A stretch of 64,000 nt of DNA, taken from the NCBI RefSeq assembly GCF_014467015.1, contig NZ_CP058559.1, positions 1,302,001 through 1,366,000 of the forward strand. The letters run 5' to 3'. The translations under genes and the position numbers were made by a program. Origin of the DNA: Alkalicella caledoniensis. Lineage in GTDB: Bacteria > Bacillota > Proteinivoracia > Proteinivoracales > Proteinivoracaceae. Each line of letters starts with the position of its first letter. Position 1 is the first letter of the stretch. Of this stretch, positions 54,712 to 63,722 are shown in pieces. The notes under the pieces are model-generated. The model saw nothing but the letters and a program-made list of their open reading frames with translations. It was not told the DNA's origin and did no database searches.

Positions 54712-55520
54712 CTTTGCACTTGCCTTTTAATCATATAGATCATGTAGATCTGTGGCTAAGGTCTGGGTCTTGAGTTTTTGCTTCGAGGTCTACCAAGGCT
54801 GAAGCCTTGCCTACAATTGTTAAGGGTGTGGGTCAGTAATTCAAACCATTCTACCTTCAATCAGTCTAAATCAGTGCTGATCTGTGGCTAAGCCCTTTGC
54901 ATTTGCCTTTTGATCATATAGATCATGTAGATCTGTGGCTAAGGTTTGGGTCTTATGGTTTTGCTTCGAGGTCTACCAAGGCTGAAGCCTTGGCTACAAT
55001 TGTTGAGGGTGTGGGTCAGTAATTCAAACCGTTCAACCTTCAATCAGTCTAAATCAGTGCTGATCTGTGGCTAAGCCCTTTGCACTTGCCTTTTGATCAT
55101 ATAGATCATGTAGATCTGTGGCTGCGGTTTGGTTCTTGAGGTTTTGCTTTGAGGTCTACTCTACACTATCAAAACAAACAAAGCGTACGAGACTAAAAAG
55201 ATAAGTATAAATACCATAACACTATAAACCAATGCAGCTTATTTGATTTCAAATCCGTGTATATCAGTGTAAATCCGTGGCTAAGCCCTTTGCATTGCCT
55301 TTTAATCATATAGATCATGTAGATCTGTGGCTAAGGTCTGGGTTTGAGGTTTTGCTCCAGGGTCTACCAAGTCTAAAGCCTTGGCTACAATTGTTGAGGG
55401 TGTGGGTCATTATTTCAATCCTTTCAACCTTCAATCAGTGTAAATCAGTGTTGATCCGTGGCTAAGCCCTTTGCATTGCCTTTTGGTCATGTAGATCATG
55501 TAGATCTGTGGCTAAGGGTT
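54712..55520. repeat. 182-bp tandem repeat array
   Basis: Five units begin with GCCCTTTGCA near 54709, 54891, 55073, 55284 and 55464, spaced about 182, 182, 211 and 180 bp. Each unit has GATCATGTAGATCTGTGG, a variable TGAGGTTTTGCT-GAGGTCTAC part, AAGCCTTGGCTACAATTGTT and AATCAGTG-TGATCTGTGGC. The longer third unit contains part of the 110-bp element. Confidence 0.85.
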
Positions 55521-55862
55521 TTATTTATTTGCGCCCTTTATCAGGCTGATCAAAAACAAAAAACTCCACGCCATGCTGTCCATTATAAGGAAAGCATTCA
55601 CCTGGATTGGTTTTGGGTACGTGATATTAGTATCACGGCTTTCCTCATAGTCCAGTATTTTACGGTTACTGGGTAGAGACTTTTGGGCCATATTCCCAAG
55701 GTTATATGAGGGGGGATTATTTAGTTGTAAGGGTGAAAGTTGGAATGTTGGGAAGGGTTAGTTAGTTGTTATTGGGGCTAGAATTCAGGTTCTTTGAACC
55801 CATATGCCTAACTCCTAACTCCTATATTTAGCTTATTATGACTTCGGGTTTTTGTCAATGAA

Positions 55863-55907
55863 GAAAGACGAACATTGGAGTGTTTTGTTACCCATAATGT
55901 TCGTCTT
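55863..55907 (-). terminator. NETI gene terminator
   Basis: AAGACGAACATT (55863-55874) pairs with AATGTTCGTCTT (55896-55907). The promoter-side arm lies in the last codons of the NETI gene. Confidence 0.75.
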
Positions 55908-56100
55908 TTAGTTTGCCTTCGAAGATTATTTGTTGTTTTGCTACTTCTATTTCGGTTTTTCCGTTTTTAATGACCTCTTGGAATATTGGTTCTTCTATTC
56001 TTCGGATTGGTGTGTATCCTTCTTTATCCATGCGGATAAGGCATTGTTCTATAGTTTCGTTGTCTGATACTTGGAATCTTTGTTTTTTGTCTTTTTTCAA
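55888..56100 (-). CDS. NETI-motif protein
   Basis: 70-residue soluble protein with the naming motif DNETIEQCLIRMDKEGYTP near residues 12-31. Such proteins lie beside purE in Bacillus species (YebG), and this one is the nearest gene upstream of purEK, so the pairing is conserved though 1.5 kb of repeats now intervenes. The start is TTG, eight bases after AGGAGG. Function unknown. Confidence 0.88.
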   Translation of the reverse strand: MKKDKKQRFQVSDNETIEQCLIRMDKEGYTPIRRIEEPIFQEVIKNGKTEIEVAKQQIIFEGKLKDEHYG

Positions 56101-56501
56101 TGGTTTCGCCTCCTATTTTATTATGCCTATTTTGGGGTGAAAAATTATTTTGACTAAATTATTCTGTTGTAGAGCTCTAAGGTCAAAGGAGCCTAACGCA
56201 GATTTTTAAGTGCGATTTCGCGGACTTGTTCGTTCTGAGGGCTAGAGATAAGTTTTTAGATTATAAAGCACGGCTAGGTAGATCGGATTAGAAGGATTAG
56301 AGAGATTAGTCCTTTGGGTATTTAGCGTAAAGCGAACTGCGAACTGCGTATCTGCGAGACCTAGCCCCATGCATGAGCTAGATCTGTTTTACACCTGGCC
56401 CCTTACTCCTTCCTCAAACCCCACCCTAAAGGGATGGGCTACAATTATTGTTCCGTGAAAGTTCAGGAATGTTCTAAAAAAGACCGGTTTCCCGGCCTTT
56501 T
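56101..56501. other. Spacer between fliD and the NETI gene
   Basis: No gene. Holds GCGAACTGCGAACTGCG (about 56330, also near 17895), a minus-orientation CCCTTTAGGGTGGG palindrome (56419-56442) and the fliD terminator (56476-56501). The NETI promoter is not evident. Confidence 0.6.
56476..56501 (-). terminator. fliD terminator
   Basis: AAAAAGACCGG-TTTC-CCGGCCTTTT touches the fliD stop: an eight- to nine-pair stem with one mismatch and T-run on both sides. Confidence 0.82.
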
Positions 56502-58004
56502 CTAAAACATTCCCATCAGTTGTTGGCTTAGCCATTGGCTTTGGTTATACATTTGATCCATGGCTTTTTCCATGGCTGTGAATTGGCGCCAGTATCTGTC
56601 TTCTACCCTTTGGAGTCTATCTTCAAAGGCAAATATACGATCATCAATTCTCTTTATTGACCTACCAATAAAGCTTTGGTCAGTTATTGCGGAGCTTTGT
56701 CCCGCCTGGTTACCAAGCCTTGTCATACCACTACTTAGTGAGTCGTATAGTTTAGTGGCAATCCCCTTAGTTTCCCCATCACCCATGAACAGTTTTCGTA
56801 CATCTTCTGGATTATTTTCTATGGCGTTTCTAAGTTTCGTTTCGTCTATGTGTAAGATACCACGTTCTTTATAGTCTCCGGTTGTAATCCCTATCTGGGA
56901 TAAAGTTCTAATATCTAAGTCTCCTACGGATTCTCCAAGAACTCTACGTAAATCATTAAGAACTCCTTGAAGTACAGTATCATTCCTTAGGTGCCCTTGA
57001 CGAGCTATCTCTTCCCATTTCTCAGCTTCCCTATCTGACAGAGTTTCTCTTTGCTCATCGGTCAATGGTGGATAGTCACGATTCCTAGGTTCAAATAGCT
57101 TCTCGTTTACAGAGTTAATTAAACTATTATATTGGTCTACAAAGTTTTTTATATTGTTAAATACTTGATCTGTATCTGATTTAACTGTAATTGTAGATGT
57201 CCCCACTTGTTTAGCGCTAAAGCTAACTCCAGCAAAAGTAAAGTTGTTTGATTTATTCTCTTTTAGTTCGTATCCATTTACACTTATTCTAGCTGCATTT
57301 CCTATGGTATAGTATTCAGATTCTACTGAAACATCAAATTTAAGTGCTTCTGTTAAGAATGTTGATGATCCACCAAAAACTATCTCTTCCCCTTCGCTTT
57401 TTGAGGACATGAACATCTTATCTTCCCTTGCATCATATACCAAGTTAACTCCTGCTTTTGAGTTGTTAATTTTTGTTATAACATTGTTTAAGGATTCTTT
57501 AGTTGGGTCTATATATACAATGTTTTTATCTGGTGTTTCAGGTGGAGCTTCAAAAGAGAATTTCACACCATTTATTTCAAACTCTCCAGTTAATTCATCA
57601 GCGCCAAATAATTGATTAATCCTGCTACTGGCTAGTTTCCCTTCTAGGACTCCTTGCCCATCTTCTACCTTACTATGAGCAAATGTTTTTTGGCCTAATT
57701 CTATAACCTCTACAGTATATGTACCCACAGAAGCACTTCCACTAGCTGTACCTGTTACTACATCTGAGTTTGTAGAACTTATTGTTCTTGCTGAAAAATT
57801 GCTAGTTCTATTTAAGTCAGCTGCTGTTGTTCTAAAATTTAGTAGTTTGGTCCTCATTGACCTATAATCTTCTTGTTTCCATTGTAATACTTGTTTTTGT
57901 TGCTTTAAGCGGTCTAGAGGCATCCTTTCTGCTCTCATTAGCTGTTCTAGCATCATTTGAGTGTCCATTCCACTGCCTAGTCCACCGATTCTTAATCCTG
58001 ACAT
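56502..58004 (-). CDS. fliD: FliD, flagellar filament cap
   Basis: 500 residues. Forms the cap at the filament tip that guides flagellin folding. N-terminal GLGSGMDTQMMLEQLMRAERMPLDRLKQQK and C-terminal RLQRVEDRYWRQFTAMEKAMDQMYNQSQWLSQQL are FliD signatures. The centre has the FliD_C-type FAGVSFSAKQVGTSTITV region. It follows flaG by 16 bp. As in B. subtilis, flaG-fliD precedes fliS, but here other genes intervene. Confidence 0.96.
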   Translation of the reverse strand: MSGLRIGGLGSGMDTQMMLEQLMRAERMPLDRLKQQKQVLQWKQEDYRSMRTKLLNFRTTAADLNRTSNFSARTISSTNSDVVTGTASGSASVGTYTVEVIELGQKTFAHSKVEDGQGVLEGKLASSRINQLFGADELTGEFEINGVKFSFEAPPETPDKNIVYIDPTKESLNNVITKINNSKAGVNLVYDAREDKMFMSSKSEGEEIVFGGSSTFLTEALKFDVSVESEYYTIGNAARISVNGYELKENKSNNFTFAGVSFSAKQVGTSTITVKSDTDQVFNNIKNFVDQYNSLINSVNEKLFEPRNRDYPPLTDEQRETLSDREAEKWEEIARQGHLRNDTVLQGVLNDLRRVLGESVGDLDIRTLSQIGITTGDYKERGILHIDETKLRNAIENNPEDVRKLFMGDGETKGIATKLYDSLSSGMTRLGNQAGQSSAITDQSFIGRSIKRIDDRIFAFEDRLQRVEDRYWRQFTAMEKAMDQMYNQSQWLSQQLMGMF

Positions 58005-58020
58005 TTTTGCCTCTCCCTTC

Positions 58021-58371
58021 TTATACTTTTTTGTCCATCATCAGACCTACTAGTTCATTCATCTTCTCCACTAGGTTTAGCACTTCTTCTGGGGGAATTT
58101 CTCTGATTATCTCTTCAGTCTCTTTGTCAACTACTTTAACCATGGTGCGATTAGTCCCTTTATGTACTTCAAACTCAAATTTTTTATCAACCATTTGAAC
58201 TGTCTCGTTTATTAGTTCTACAGCTTTTTGTAGTTCAGCATCCTTTACTTGTTTGTTTCTATCAGTGTTTTTATTTTGGTTATCACTAAATGTTCTTTGC
58301 TCTTTAGGTAATTCCCGACTTACAGGTTCTACTCTTTTGGTTTGTGTTGACTGTACACTGTCAATTCTCAC
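58021..58371 (-). CDS. flaG: FlaG-family flagellar protein
   Basis: About 116 residues. The C-terminal half is the FlaG domain: QKAVELINETVQMVDKKFEF, then VKVVDKETEEIIREIPPEEVLNLVEKM. The N-terminal part is polar and disordered. GTG at 58371 follows GGGGGAG at good spacing and starts RIDSVQ; upstream in-frame codons to TTG 58410 would lie on the ribosome site. FlaG affects filament length in some species. The IS110 element is inserted just upstream, between flaG and csrA. Confidence 0.86.
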   Translation of the reverse strand: MRIDSVQSTQTKRVEPVSRELPKEQRTFSDNQNKNTDRNKQVKDAELQKAVELINETVQMVDKKFEFEVHKGTNRTMVKVVDKETEEIIREIPPEEVLNLVEKMNELVGLMMDKKV

Positions 58372-58947
58372 TACTCTTCTCCCCCTCGTATAATAAGTTT
58401 TATATAACAAATTTAATAATAAAGTATAACTTTTCTTAAAATCTAAACTAGCGTTTATGCCGTGAAAGCCTGTTTATATGGGGTAGCACCCTCTGGTAAA
58501 ATCTTGGTGGCGGAAGCCATACATATGTATATATCAACTTCCGCCCAAAAAAGGGAGTCCAGAGGGTGCAGGGGCCCCATGTCAACAGGACCATGGAATA
58601 AATGCGGTGGATTAGAGCTGTAATTCTTAATTAAATCACTTTATCTTGGATATTGAGCCCTATTCCCTAGATAATAGTTAGTATATGGAAAAAGGATCTA
58701 TCTGGATTAAGGCTTACTCCCCCTGCAGCAAGACTGCATTTTAAGACTGTCTCCCAGCCAACAGTTGTACTGCAAACTCACAAGCTGTATCTCTTGCCCT
58801 ACATACCGAATGTTAGCAGCTTCGGGCAGCTTATGGATGGCAAGTATAGAATACTCATACGCGAGGTTGTTGCCAGACTGTTGGTAACTAGGGATAGGGT
58901 TCAGTATCCAAGCCGTTCCAAATTCAATAAGAAAGGAGGTCCTATCC
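58372..58947 (+). ncRNA. IS110 left noncoding region, candidate bridge (guide) RNA
   Basis: About 500 bp upstream of the transposase, larger than usual for a leader, holding strong structures. GCACCCTCTGG (58486-58496) pairs perfectly with CCAGAGGGTGC (58559-58569) and encloses GGCGGAAG/CTTCCGCC (58509-58516, 58538-58545) with a 21-nt loop; GGGGCCCC follows. A second stem CTTGCC/GGCAAG (58793-58798, 58839-58844) lies nearer the gene. IS110-group elements encode a bridge RNA in this position. The exact RNA limits and loops are not determined; the flaG leader occupies 58372 to about 58450. Confidence 0.5.
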
Positions 58948-60174
58948 ATGAATTTGTTTGTTGGTATTGATGTTAGTTCTGAAAAACTTGATACTTGTTT
59001 TCTTAATAGTGAAGATCATATTTTACTTAAAGTATCGCTCCCCAATAGTCTAGTTGGAGCTAGAAAGATTAAAGAGCATATTTTTCAGTTTAATGAGCTC
59101 ATAAGGTACGACCGAATCATAGTAGGGATGGAATCGACTTCTGTCTATAGTTTTCATCCAGCGACTTTCTTAGCTGAAGATCCTGAGTTAAAGTCTTTAG
59201 GCATTGAGGTCGCTGTAATTAATCCTAAGACTATCTCTAGATTTAAAGGGATTTTTGACGAAGATAAAACTGATGAGATCGATGCATATCGTATCGCAGA
59301 CTTTCTCCGCTTTGACCGCTTCAATACTTCTTTGATTAAAGAGGAGAAGTATGTGGCCCTACAAAGGTTAACTAGGTCGCGTTATCAGCTCATCTGTCAG
59401 TTAACTGAGATGAAACAACATTTTTTAGAAAATCTTTATTACAAATGTAACACCCTTACTCAAGAGGTGGATACATCTGTATTTGGTGCCACTATGATGC
59501 ATTTGCTAACTGATTCTATTACCCTTGACGAAATCGCTGATATGCCTTTAGAGGATCTAGTGACTCTTCTGCAAGAAAAGGGTCGAGGTCGCTTTAGTGA
59601 TCCAGAAAAACTTGCAAAATCTATTAGTAAAGCTATTAGAGATTCTTATCGCCTCGGAAAGGTCATGCAGGATTCAGTAGATATTGTTTTAGCATCTTAC
59701 GCCATGATGATTAAAGCTGTTAATAATCAAATTAAAGAGATCAGTAAGGCAATTGAAAAGTTATTTGAAATAGTACCCGAATCTAAATCTCTGCTAAGCA
59801 TACCAGGTGTTGGCCCTGTTTATGCTGCAGGTATAATTGCAGAGATAGGCCAAATTGAACGCTTTGAAAATGAGGCAAAGCTTGCAAAGTATGCTGGCCT
59901 TTACTGGAAGCGAAAACAATCTGGTAATTTTGAGTCTGAGAGAACTACTATATCTAAGACAGGAAACCACTACCTTCGCTACTACTTAATTGAAGCTGCC
60001 AATTCAGTTGCGCGATATGAACCTGTCTATAATAAATACTATTCTAGAAAATATAAGGAAGTCCCCAAACATCAACATAAAAGAGCTCTCGTTCTTACCG
60101 CAAGAAAATTTGTGCGCATGGTGGATGCGCTGCTACGCAATCACCAATTCTATGCACCGGAAAGGAGTGCATAA
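58948..60174 (+). CDS. IS110-family transposase (DEDD recombinase)
   Basis: 408 residues. The N-terminal RuvC-like DEDD domain has FVGIDVSSEKLDTC (first Asp near 8), GMESTSVYSFHPATFL (Glu near 60) and DKTDEIDAYRIADFLR (paired Asp near 107-110). The C-terminal Transposase_20 domain has LLSIPGVGPVYAAGIIAEIG near 280, then LAKYAGLYWKRKQSGNFE and the serine-containing ISKTGNHYLRYYLIEAAN. Full length with no frameshift, so the element may be active. Start ATG has AAAGGAGG nine bases upstream. Confidence 0.95.
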   Translation: MNLFVGIDVSSEKLDTCFLNSEDHILLKVSLPNSLVGARKIKEHIFQFNELIRYDRIIVGMESTSVYSFHPATFLAEDPELKSLGIEVAVINPKTISRFKGIFDEDKTDEIDAYRIADFLRFDRFNTSLIKEEKYVALQRLTRSRYQLICQLTEMKQHFLENLYYKCNTLTQEVDTSVFGATMMHLLTDSITLDEIADMPLEDLVTLLQEKGRGRFSDPEKLAKSISKAIRDSYRLGKVMQDSVDIVLASYAMMIKAVNNQIKEISKAIEKLFEIVPESKSLLSIPGVGPVYAAGIIAEIGQIERFENEAKLAKYAGLYWKRKQSGNFESERTTISKTGNHYLRYYLIEAANSVARYEPVYNKYYSRKYKEVPKHQHKRALVLTARKFVRMVDALLRNHQFYAPERSA

Positions 60175-60175
60175 G

Positions 60176-60193
60176 TATCGAATAATATTCGAT
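60176..60193. repeat. Palindrome after the transposase
   Basis: TATCGAATAATATTCGAT, an 18-bp near-perfect palindrome just after the transposase stop, probably a weak terminator or part of the IS right end. Confidence 0.5.
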
Positions 60194-60330
60194 GCGTAAT
60201 CCTTTTCGGAAACGCCTAAATATCATTAGGCTTAATTGAATGCTGCCTTTTTTAGATATTTCTAGGCAAATAAGTTGGAATTCTCACTGCACTTAATTTG
60301 ACTTATCACCACAAGTCTTTAGGACATATT

Positions 60331-60558
60331 CTATTTTTTAGTTAGTAGGCTGGCAAGGGCTTTTAGATCACCTTTGGCTTCATTACTTTTTTTGTTTTCC
60401 ATCTGTACATCTACATATATTTCTTGGCGACATATGTTTATATTTTTGGGTGCATCTATACCAATTTTTATTGTGTCACCTTTAACTTCAAGGATTGTGA
60501 TATTGATATCTTTACCGATTACTAGTCCTTCTCCTTTTTTCCTTGTTAGTACTAGCAT
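60331..60558 (-). CDS. csrA: CsrA, carbon storage/flagellin translation regulator
   Basis: 75 residues. MLVLTRKKGEGLVIGKDINITILEVKGDTIKIGIDAPKN is typical; VEIL-type core, and a C-terminal helix extended as in Gram-positive CsrA that binds FliW. It blocks flagellin translation by binding GGA hairpins over the ribosome site. It follows fliW by 2 bp. Confidence 0.97.
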   Translation of the reverse strand: MLVLTRKKGEGLVIGKDINITILEVKGDTIKIGIDAPKNINICRQEIYVDVQMENKKSNEAKGDLKALASLLTKK

Positions 60559-60560
60559 CT

Positions 60561-61016
60561 TTACTTACCTCCTTGGGAGGCTTGATTTTGTTCAGCAGGA
60601 AAAAGTGGATGTTTCATTGACCATTTGCTTTCTGTTAATATAACTTGCTTACCCTGCATTGTCTCACTATTTAGAATCACAGGCGCCATTAGGTTTGTTG
60701 TGGCTTTACTGAAATCTTCTGGTAGTGTTACAACTGTTAATGTTTCACCGACGTTCTCTTCGGTTATGCCGATATCTGCAAGGATTTCTTTTTCCACCTC
60801 TATGGTGTAGTCGGTGAATAATGTGGGCCTTGTTAACAATAGTGATATGTCACCATCTTCAACTGATTGGAGCCAATGGAATGCTCCACCTGTTTCTGGT
60901 TCTTCGATTATTATGTATTTTGTAAGGTTTTCAAAGCCTGGGATTCCTTCAGGAAATGTTATGATTTTATCTTCGTTTATTTCCAGGGTGCCTAGACGTG
61001 CGGATTTTAGTTCCAT
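60561..61016 (-). CDS. fliW: FliW, CsrA antagonist
   Basis: 151 residues. Family landmarks: GTLEINEDKIITFPEGIPGFENLTKYIIIE and FHWLQSVEDGDISLLLTRP. FliW binds either flagellin or CsrA; when flagellin is secreted, free FliW sequesters CsrA and flagellin translation rises. Upstream of csrA with 2-bp spacing, so they are co-translated. Confidence 0.96.
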   Translation of the reverse strand: MELKSARLGTLEINEDKIITFPEGIPGFENLTKYIIIEEPETGGAFHWLQSVEDGDISLLLTRPTLFTDYTIEVEKEILADIGITEENVGETLTVVTLPEDFSKATTNLMAPVILNSETMQGKQVILTESKWSMKHPLFPAEQNQASQGGK

Positions 61017-61345
61017 GGGGTGGCTCCTTTCGTTTTCAGTTGTCAGCAGTCAGTGCTCAGTGGACAGGAAAATCAAAATCGTAGCCACTGATCTACATGA
61101 TCTTAATGATCTTAAGGCAAAATTCAAAGGCTTAGCCACGGATTTACACGGATCTTCACGGATATGGATGCAAATAAGAATGTCCTTTTTATTGTCTCGC
61201 TGTGACTTCCTCATCCTACTACATGCTGGGTCAATGGCAGGTAGTTTTTTTTATGTTTTCCCTTAATCTCGTATGTTTCTTATGTCTTGATAGTGTAAGG
61301 TAGTGGTAAAATTAACTTTATTATTTCCCTAACTCCACTCCTGCA
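61017..61345. other. Spacer between flgL and fliW
   Basis: No gene. Inverted GATCTGTGGCTA-type repeats at about 61080-61115 and CACGGAT units at about 61135-61165, and a partial minus-strand copy of the 110-bp element at 61262-61312. The fliW promoter is not evident. Confidence 0.6.
61262..61312 (-). repeat. 110-bp element, partial minus-strand copy
   Basis: Reverse of the element's left part: ACCACTACCTTACACTATC, then CATACGAGATT. The right half is absent. Confidence 0.65.
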
Positions 61346-62236
61346 CTACCTCAAATAATCTATTAGCGTTGGTTGGATTATTCTGGCTGTTACGTTTAGG
61401 CCTGCCATGTGTAGGGCTTCTATGTTGGCTAGGTTCATGGCTGCTTCATACATGTCTACATCTTCTACGTCGCTTTGCAGCTTCTTCAGGTTAAATTCAG
61501 CAGATGCCATACGTTCTTCTGTTAGCTCTAGTTGGTTCACTCTAGCACCAAGGTCTGCCCTATCTACCAACAGGCTATCAAAAGCTTGTTTAACCTGGTC
61601 GTAGCCGGTGGATATATCTTCTCTATTTGAACTCATCAAACCATTTCTTAGGGCGATTAATCCATCAAAAACTGGATTAAAGATACCAGGGCCATTCATA
61701 CCTGTATCCATTGTGGATCCAATGCCTAATTCAAAAGGTTTAGACTCATTGTTACCTACGAATTCAATGGAGGTGATTTCACCGTTATCATTTCTTTCCG
61801 CTACAAAGGGAGGGTTAGTGGTAGTTCCAGCAAATATATATCTGTTAGCAAATGTTGAGTTTCCACCTTGTAACATATCTTCTAAGATGCCGTTTATTTC
61901 AGCTGCGATAGCCTGTCTTTGAGACTCATCATATGTGTCATTTAATGCCTGAACACCAAGCTCCATTGCTCTATGCATACCCTGTCCTACATTATCTAAG
62001 GCATCGTCAGAGTATTGAAGTATGGATTTTGCTGTATCTATGTTTTTTCTATACTGTTTTATCTCGTTTAGCTCTGTTCTGATACGCAAACTCCTTACTG
62101 TATCACCTGGATCATCAGATGGTTTGTTTATTCTTTTTCCTGTGGACAGCTGCTGACTTACATTTTCAAGTCTACGATTATTTTTAGAAAGGTTGTTTAA
62201 CATATTTTTCATCAACATTCTACTTGTTATACGCAT
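61346..62236 (-). CDS. flgL: FlgL, hook-filament junction protein
   Basis: 296 residues, flagellin-related. N-terminal MRITSRMLMKNMLNNLSKNN and QQLSTGKRINKPSDDPGDTVRSL; C-terminal EDVDMYEAAMNLANIEALHMAGLNVTARIIQPTLIDYLR. Joins FlgK to the flagellin filament. 13 bp after flgK. Confidence 0.95.
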   Translation of the reverse strand: MRITSRMLMKNMLNNLSKNNRRLENVSQQLSTGKRINKPSDDPGDTVRSLRIRTELNEIKQYRKNIDTAKSILQYSDDALDNVGQGMHRAMELGVQALNDTYDESQRQAIAAEINGILEDMLQGGNSTFANRYIFAGTTTNPPFVAERNDNGEITSIEFVGNNESKPFELGIGSTMDTGMNGPGIFNPVFDGLIALRNGLMSSNREDISTGYDQVKQAFDSLLVDRADLGARVNQLELTEERMASAEFNLKKLQSDVEDVDMYEAAMNLANIEALHMAGLNVTARIIQPTLIDYLR

Positions 62237-62249
62237 GGTTATTATCCCC

Positions 62250-63707
62250 CTATCTTCCTACTATGCCGAGGCGGTTTACTATTACATCTATCATCTCATC
62301 TATTGCCGTTGTCAGCCTTGCTGCAGCAGCGTAACTGTGCTGGTATTGCACCATTTTAGTCATTTCTTCATCTAGGGATACTCCCCTGAACTGTTCTTGT
62401 CTTAGTTCAAACTGATACGCTAGTATCTTTTGGTTGTCAGTCATTTTTATTGTTTCATCTGTCTCTATACCTAGGTCAGCTATGACAGCACGGTAGAATT
62501 GATCAAATGTAACATTTTGACCAGCATATTCTAGGTTTCCTCCATGACGTAGTGCTGCAAGTTCCACTGCATTTGTTCCATCACCTTTGGCCCCACTTGC
62601 TGAGGCAGCGATAAGCCCGAGGTCGTTAATAATGGCTGGATTTACTGCTAAGCCCTTAATTCCTGGAATTGGATTGCCCTCACCATCTAAAGTGGTCACA
62701 AAAAAGTCTATGTCAGTTTGTCCATTAAGGCCAACCCCTTGATTATGTTGTGCATTTAAGGCATTTACATATCCCATAGCGTATTCTTCTAAGTAATCTT
62801 GATATTTTGCTATGGCTTCTTTTGACTCGAAAATCCCCTTTACTTTTCCATGGGTGATGTTGTTTTCAACCTGTGTATGTGTTAGAACAACTACATCGTC
62901 TGACGATCTTACCAATGTCATCTGTTCATTATGGTAGTTGAACTTCAGTGATTCATGGTTCTCACCAACGTAAGGCACAAGAACATGTCCACCAAAAGAT
63001 ATCCTCATATCACCTCGGTTATTTTCTTCCATATCTACATTTACAAGTTCCGTAAGCTTGTCCAATAATAAATCCCTTTGATCTAATAGATCATTGGGTT
63101 GGTCTCCCATGGCTGTAGATCTAACTATCCTTTTATTCACATCTTCTATTTGCTTTACAAGGGAGTTTATCTCACTGACAGCAGCTCTTCCCAGCTCGTC
63201 ATAGTCTTTAGAAATTTGGTCCAGCTGCCTATCCATGGTTTTAAATGTATCCACCATGGTAATGGCAGTTTGTTTCACCAGTGCCCTTGAAGAAAGCTCA
63301 GTAGGTTCTATGGCTAATTGATTTAATGCAGACCAGAATTCGTCCACTGCCATTCTCAGGCTACTCTCTGAGGGTTCGTTGAATATGGATTCTATTTGTT
63401 GCATGGCTAGTTGCTTTTGGTTCCACTGAGCCAGCAGTCCGTTTTCTAAGCGCCATTGGTTTGCTACGTATTTATCGAATTGTCTTTGGATAGATACAAC
63501 AGCTACACCAGTACCGATATGTCCTGCAGCCATTGGTCTTATATTTGAAGGGCTCGTATAGGGTCCTGTGGGTGATGTGACAACTTCTTGTCGCGAGTAC
63601 CCTGGTGTATTGGCGTTTGATATATTGTGTCCTACTGTGTTTAGGGCTGTTTGTTGTGTTTGAAGTGCCCTACGGGCTAGTTCTAATCCTGAAAATGTTG
63701 ATCTCAT
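62250..63707 (-). CDS. flgK: FlgK, hook-associated protein 1
   Basis: 485 residues. Start MRSTFSGLELARRALQTQQTALNTVGHNISNANTPGYSRQEV is the rod-hook family signature, with ASGVSLDEEM-like end FRGVSLDEEMTKMVQYQHSYAAAARLTTAIDEMIDVIVNRLG. The coiled region near 150-190 (LVKQIEDVNKRI) is typical. First hook-filament junction layer; follows flgN by 15 bp. Confidence 0.96.
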   Translation of the reverse strand: MRSTFSGLELARRALQTQQTALNTVGHNISNANTPGYSRQEVVTSPTGPYTSPSNIRPMAAGHIGTGVAVVSIQRQFDKYVANQWRLENGLLAQWNQKQLAMQQIESIFNEPSESSLRMAVDEFWSALNQLAIEPTELSSRALVKQTAITMVDTFKTMDRQLDQISKDYDELGRAAVSEINSLVKQIEDVNKRIVRSTAMGDQPNDLLDQRDLLLDKLTELVNVDMEENNRGDMRISFGGHVLVPYVGENHESLKFNYHNEQMTLVRSSDDVVVLTHTQVENNITHGKVKGIFESKEAIAKYQDYLEEYAMGYVNALNAQHNQGVGLNGQTDIDFFVTTLDGEGNPIPGIKGLAVNPAIINDLGLIAASASGAKGDGTNAVELAALRHGGNLEYAGQNVTFDQFYRAVIADLGIETDETIKMTDNQKILAYQFELRQEQFRGVSLDEEMTKMVQYQHSYAAAARLTTAIDEMIDVIVNRLGIVGR

Positions 63708-63722
63708 TTTATCACTCCACTC

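Larger units (their letters stand above)
54375..55887. repeat. Repeat-filled spacer between the NETI gene and purE
   Basis: 1.5 kb with no gene I can support. From purE outward: the 17607-17727-type repeat (54424-54566), an AATCCGTGGC repeat (about 54690), the 182-bp tandem array (54712-55520), a partial 110-bp element (55154-55210) and a unique 150-bp stretch (about 55540-55690) containing GATATTAGTATC. Two short frames on the plus strand near 55277-55676 are repeat DNA. Confidence 0.75.
58455..60320 (+). mobile_element. IS110-family insertion sequence (limits approximate)
   Basis: Inserted between flaG and csrA, which are neighbours in the conserved Firmicutes order. It consists of a long structured left region, the transposase and about 130 bp of right end. 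IS110 elements lack terminal inverted repeats and target duplications, so the ends cannot be fixed from one copy. It is the only plus-strand gene-bearing unit in the window. Confidence 0.8.

Noticed and set aside
54712-55520. Possible CRISPR array
   Set aside because: Unit length is about 182 bp with no short repeat/unique spacer alternation, and no cas genes are near.
55277-55676. Two plus-strand frames starting MAKPFALPF
   Set aside because: They begin in the same place of two units of the 182-bp array, so their likeness reflects the repeat; no ribosome site.
55540-55690. Remnant of a transposase before the NETI gene
   Set aside because: A short plus-strand frame reads HLDWFWVRDI, but no family signature or inverted ends can be seen.
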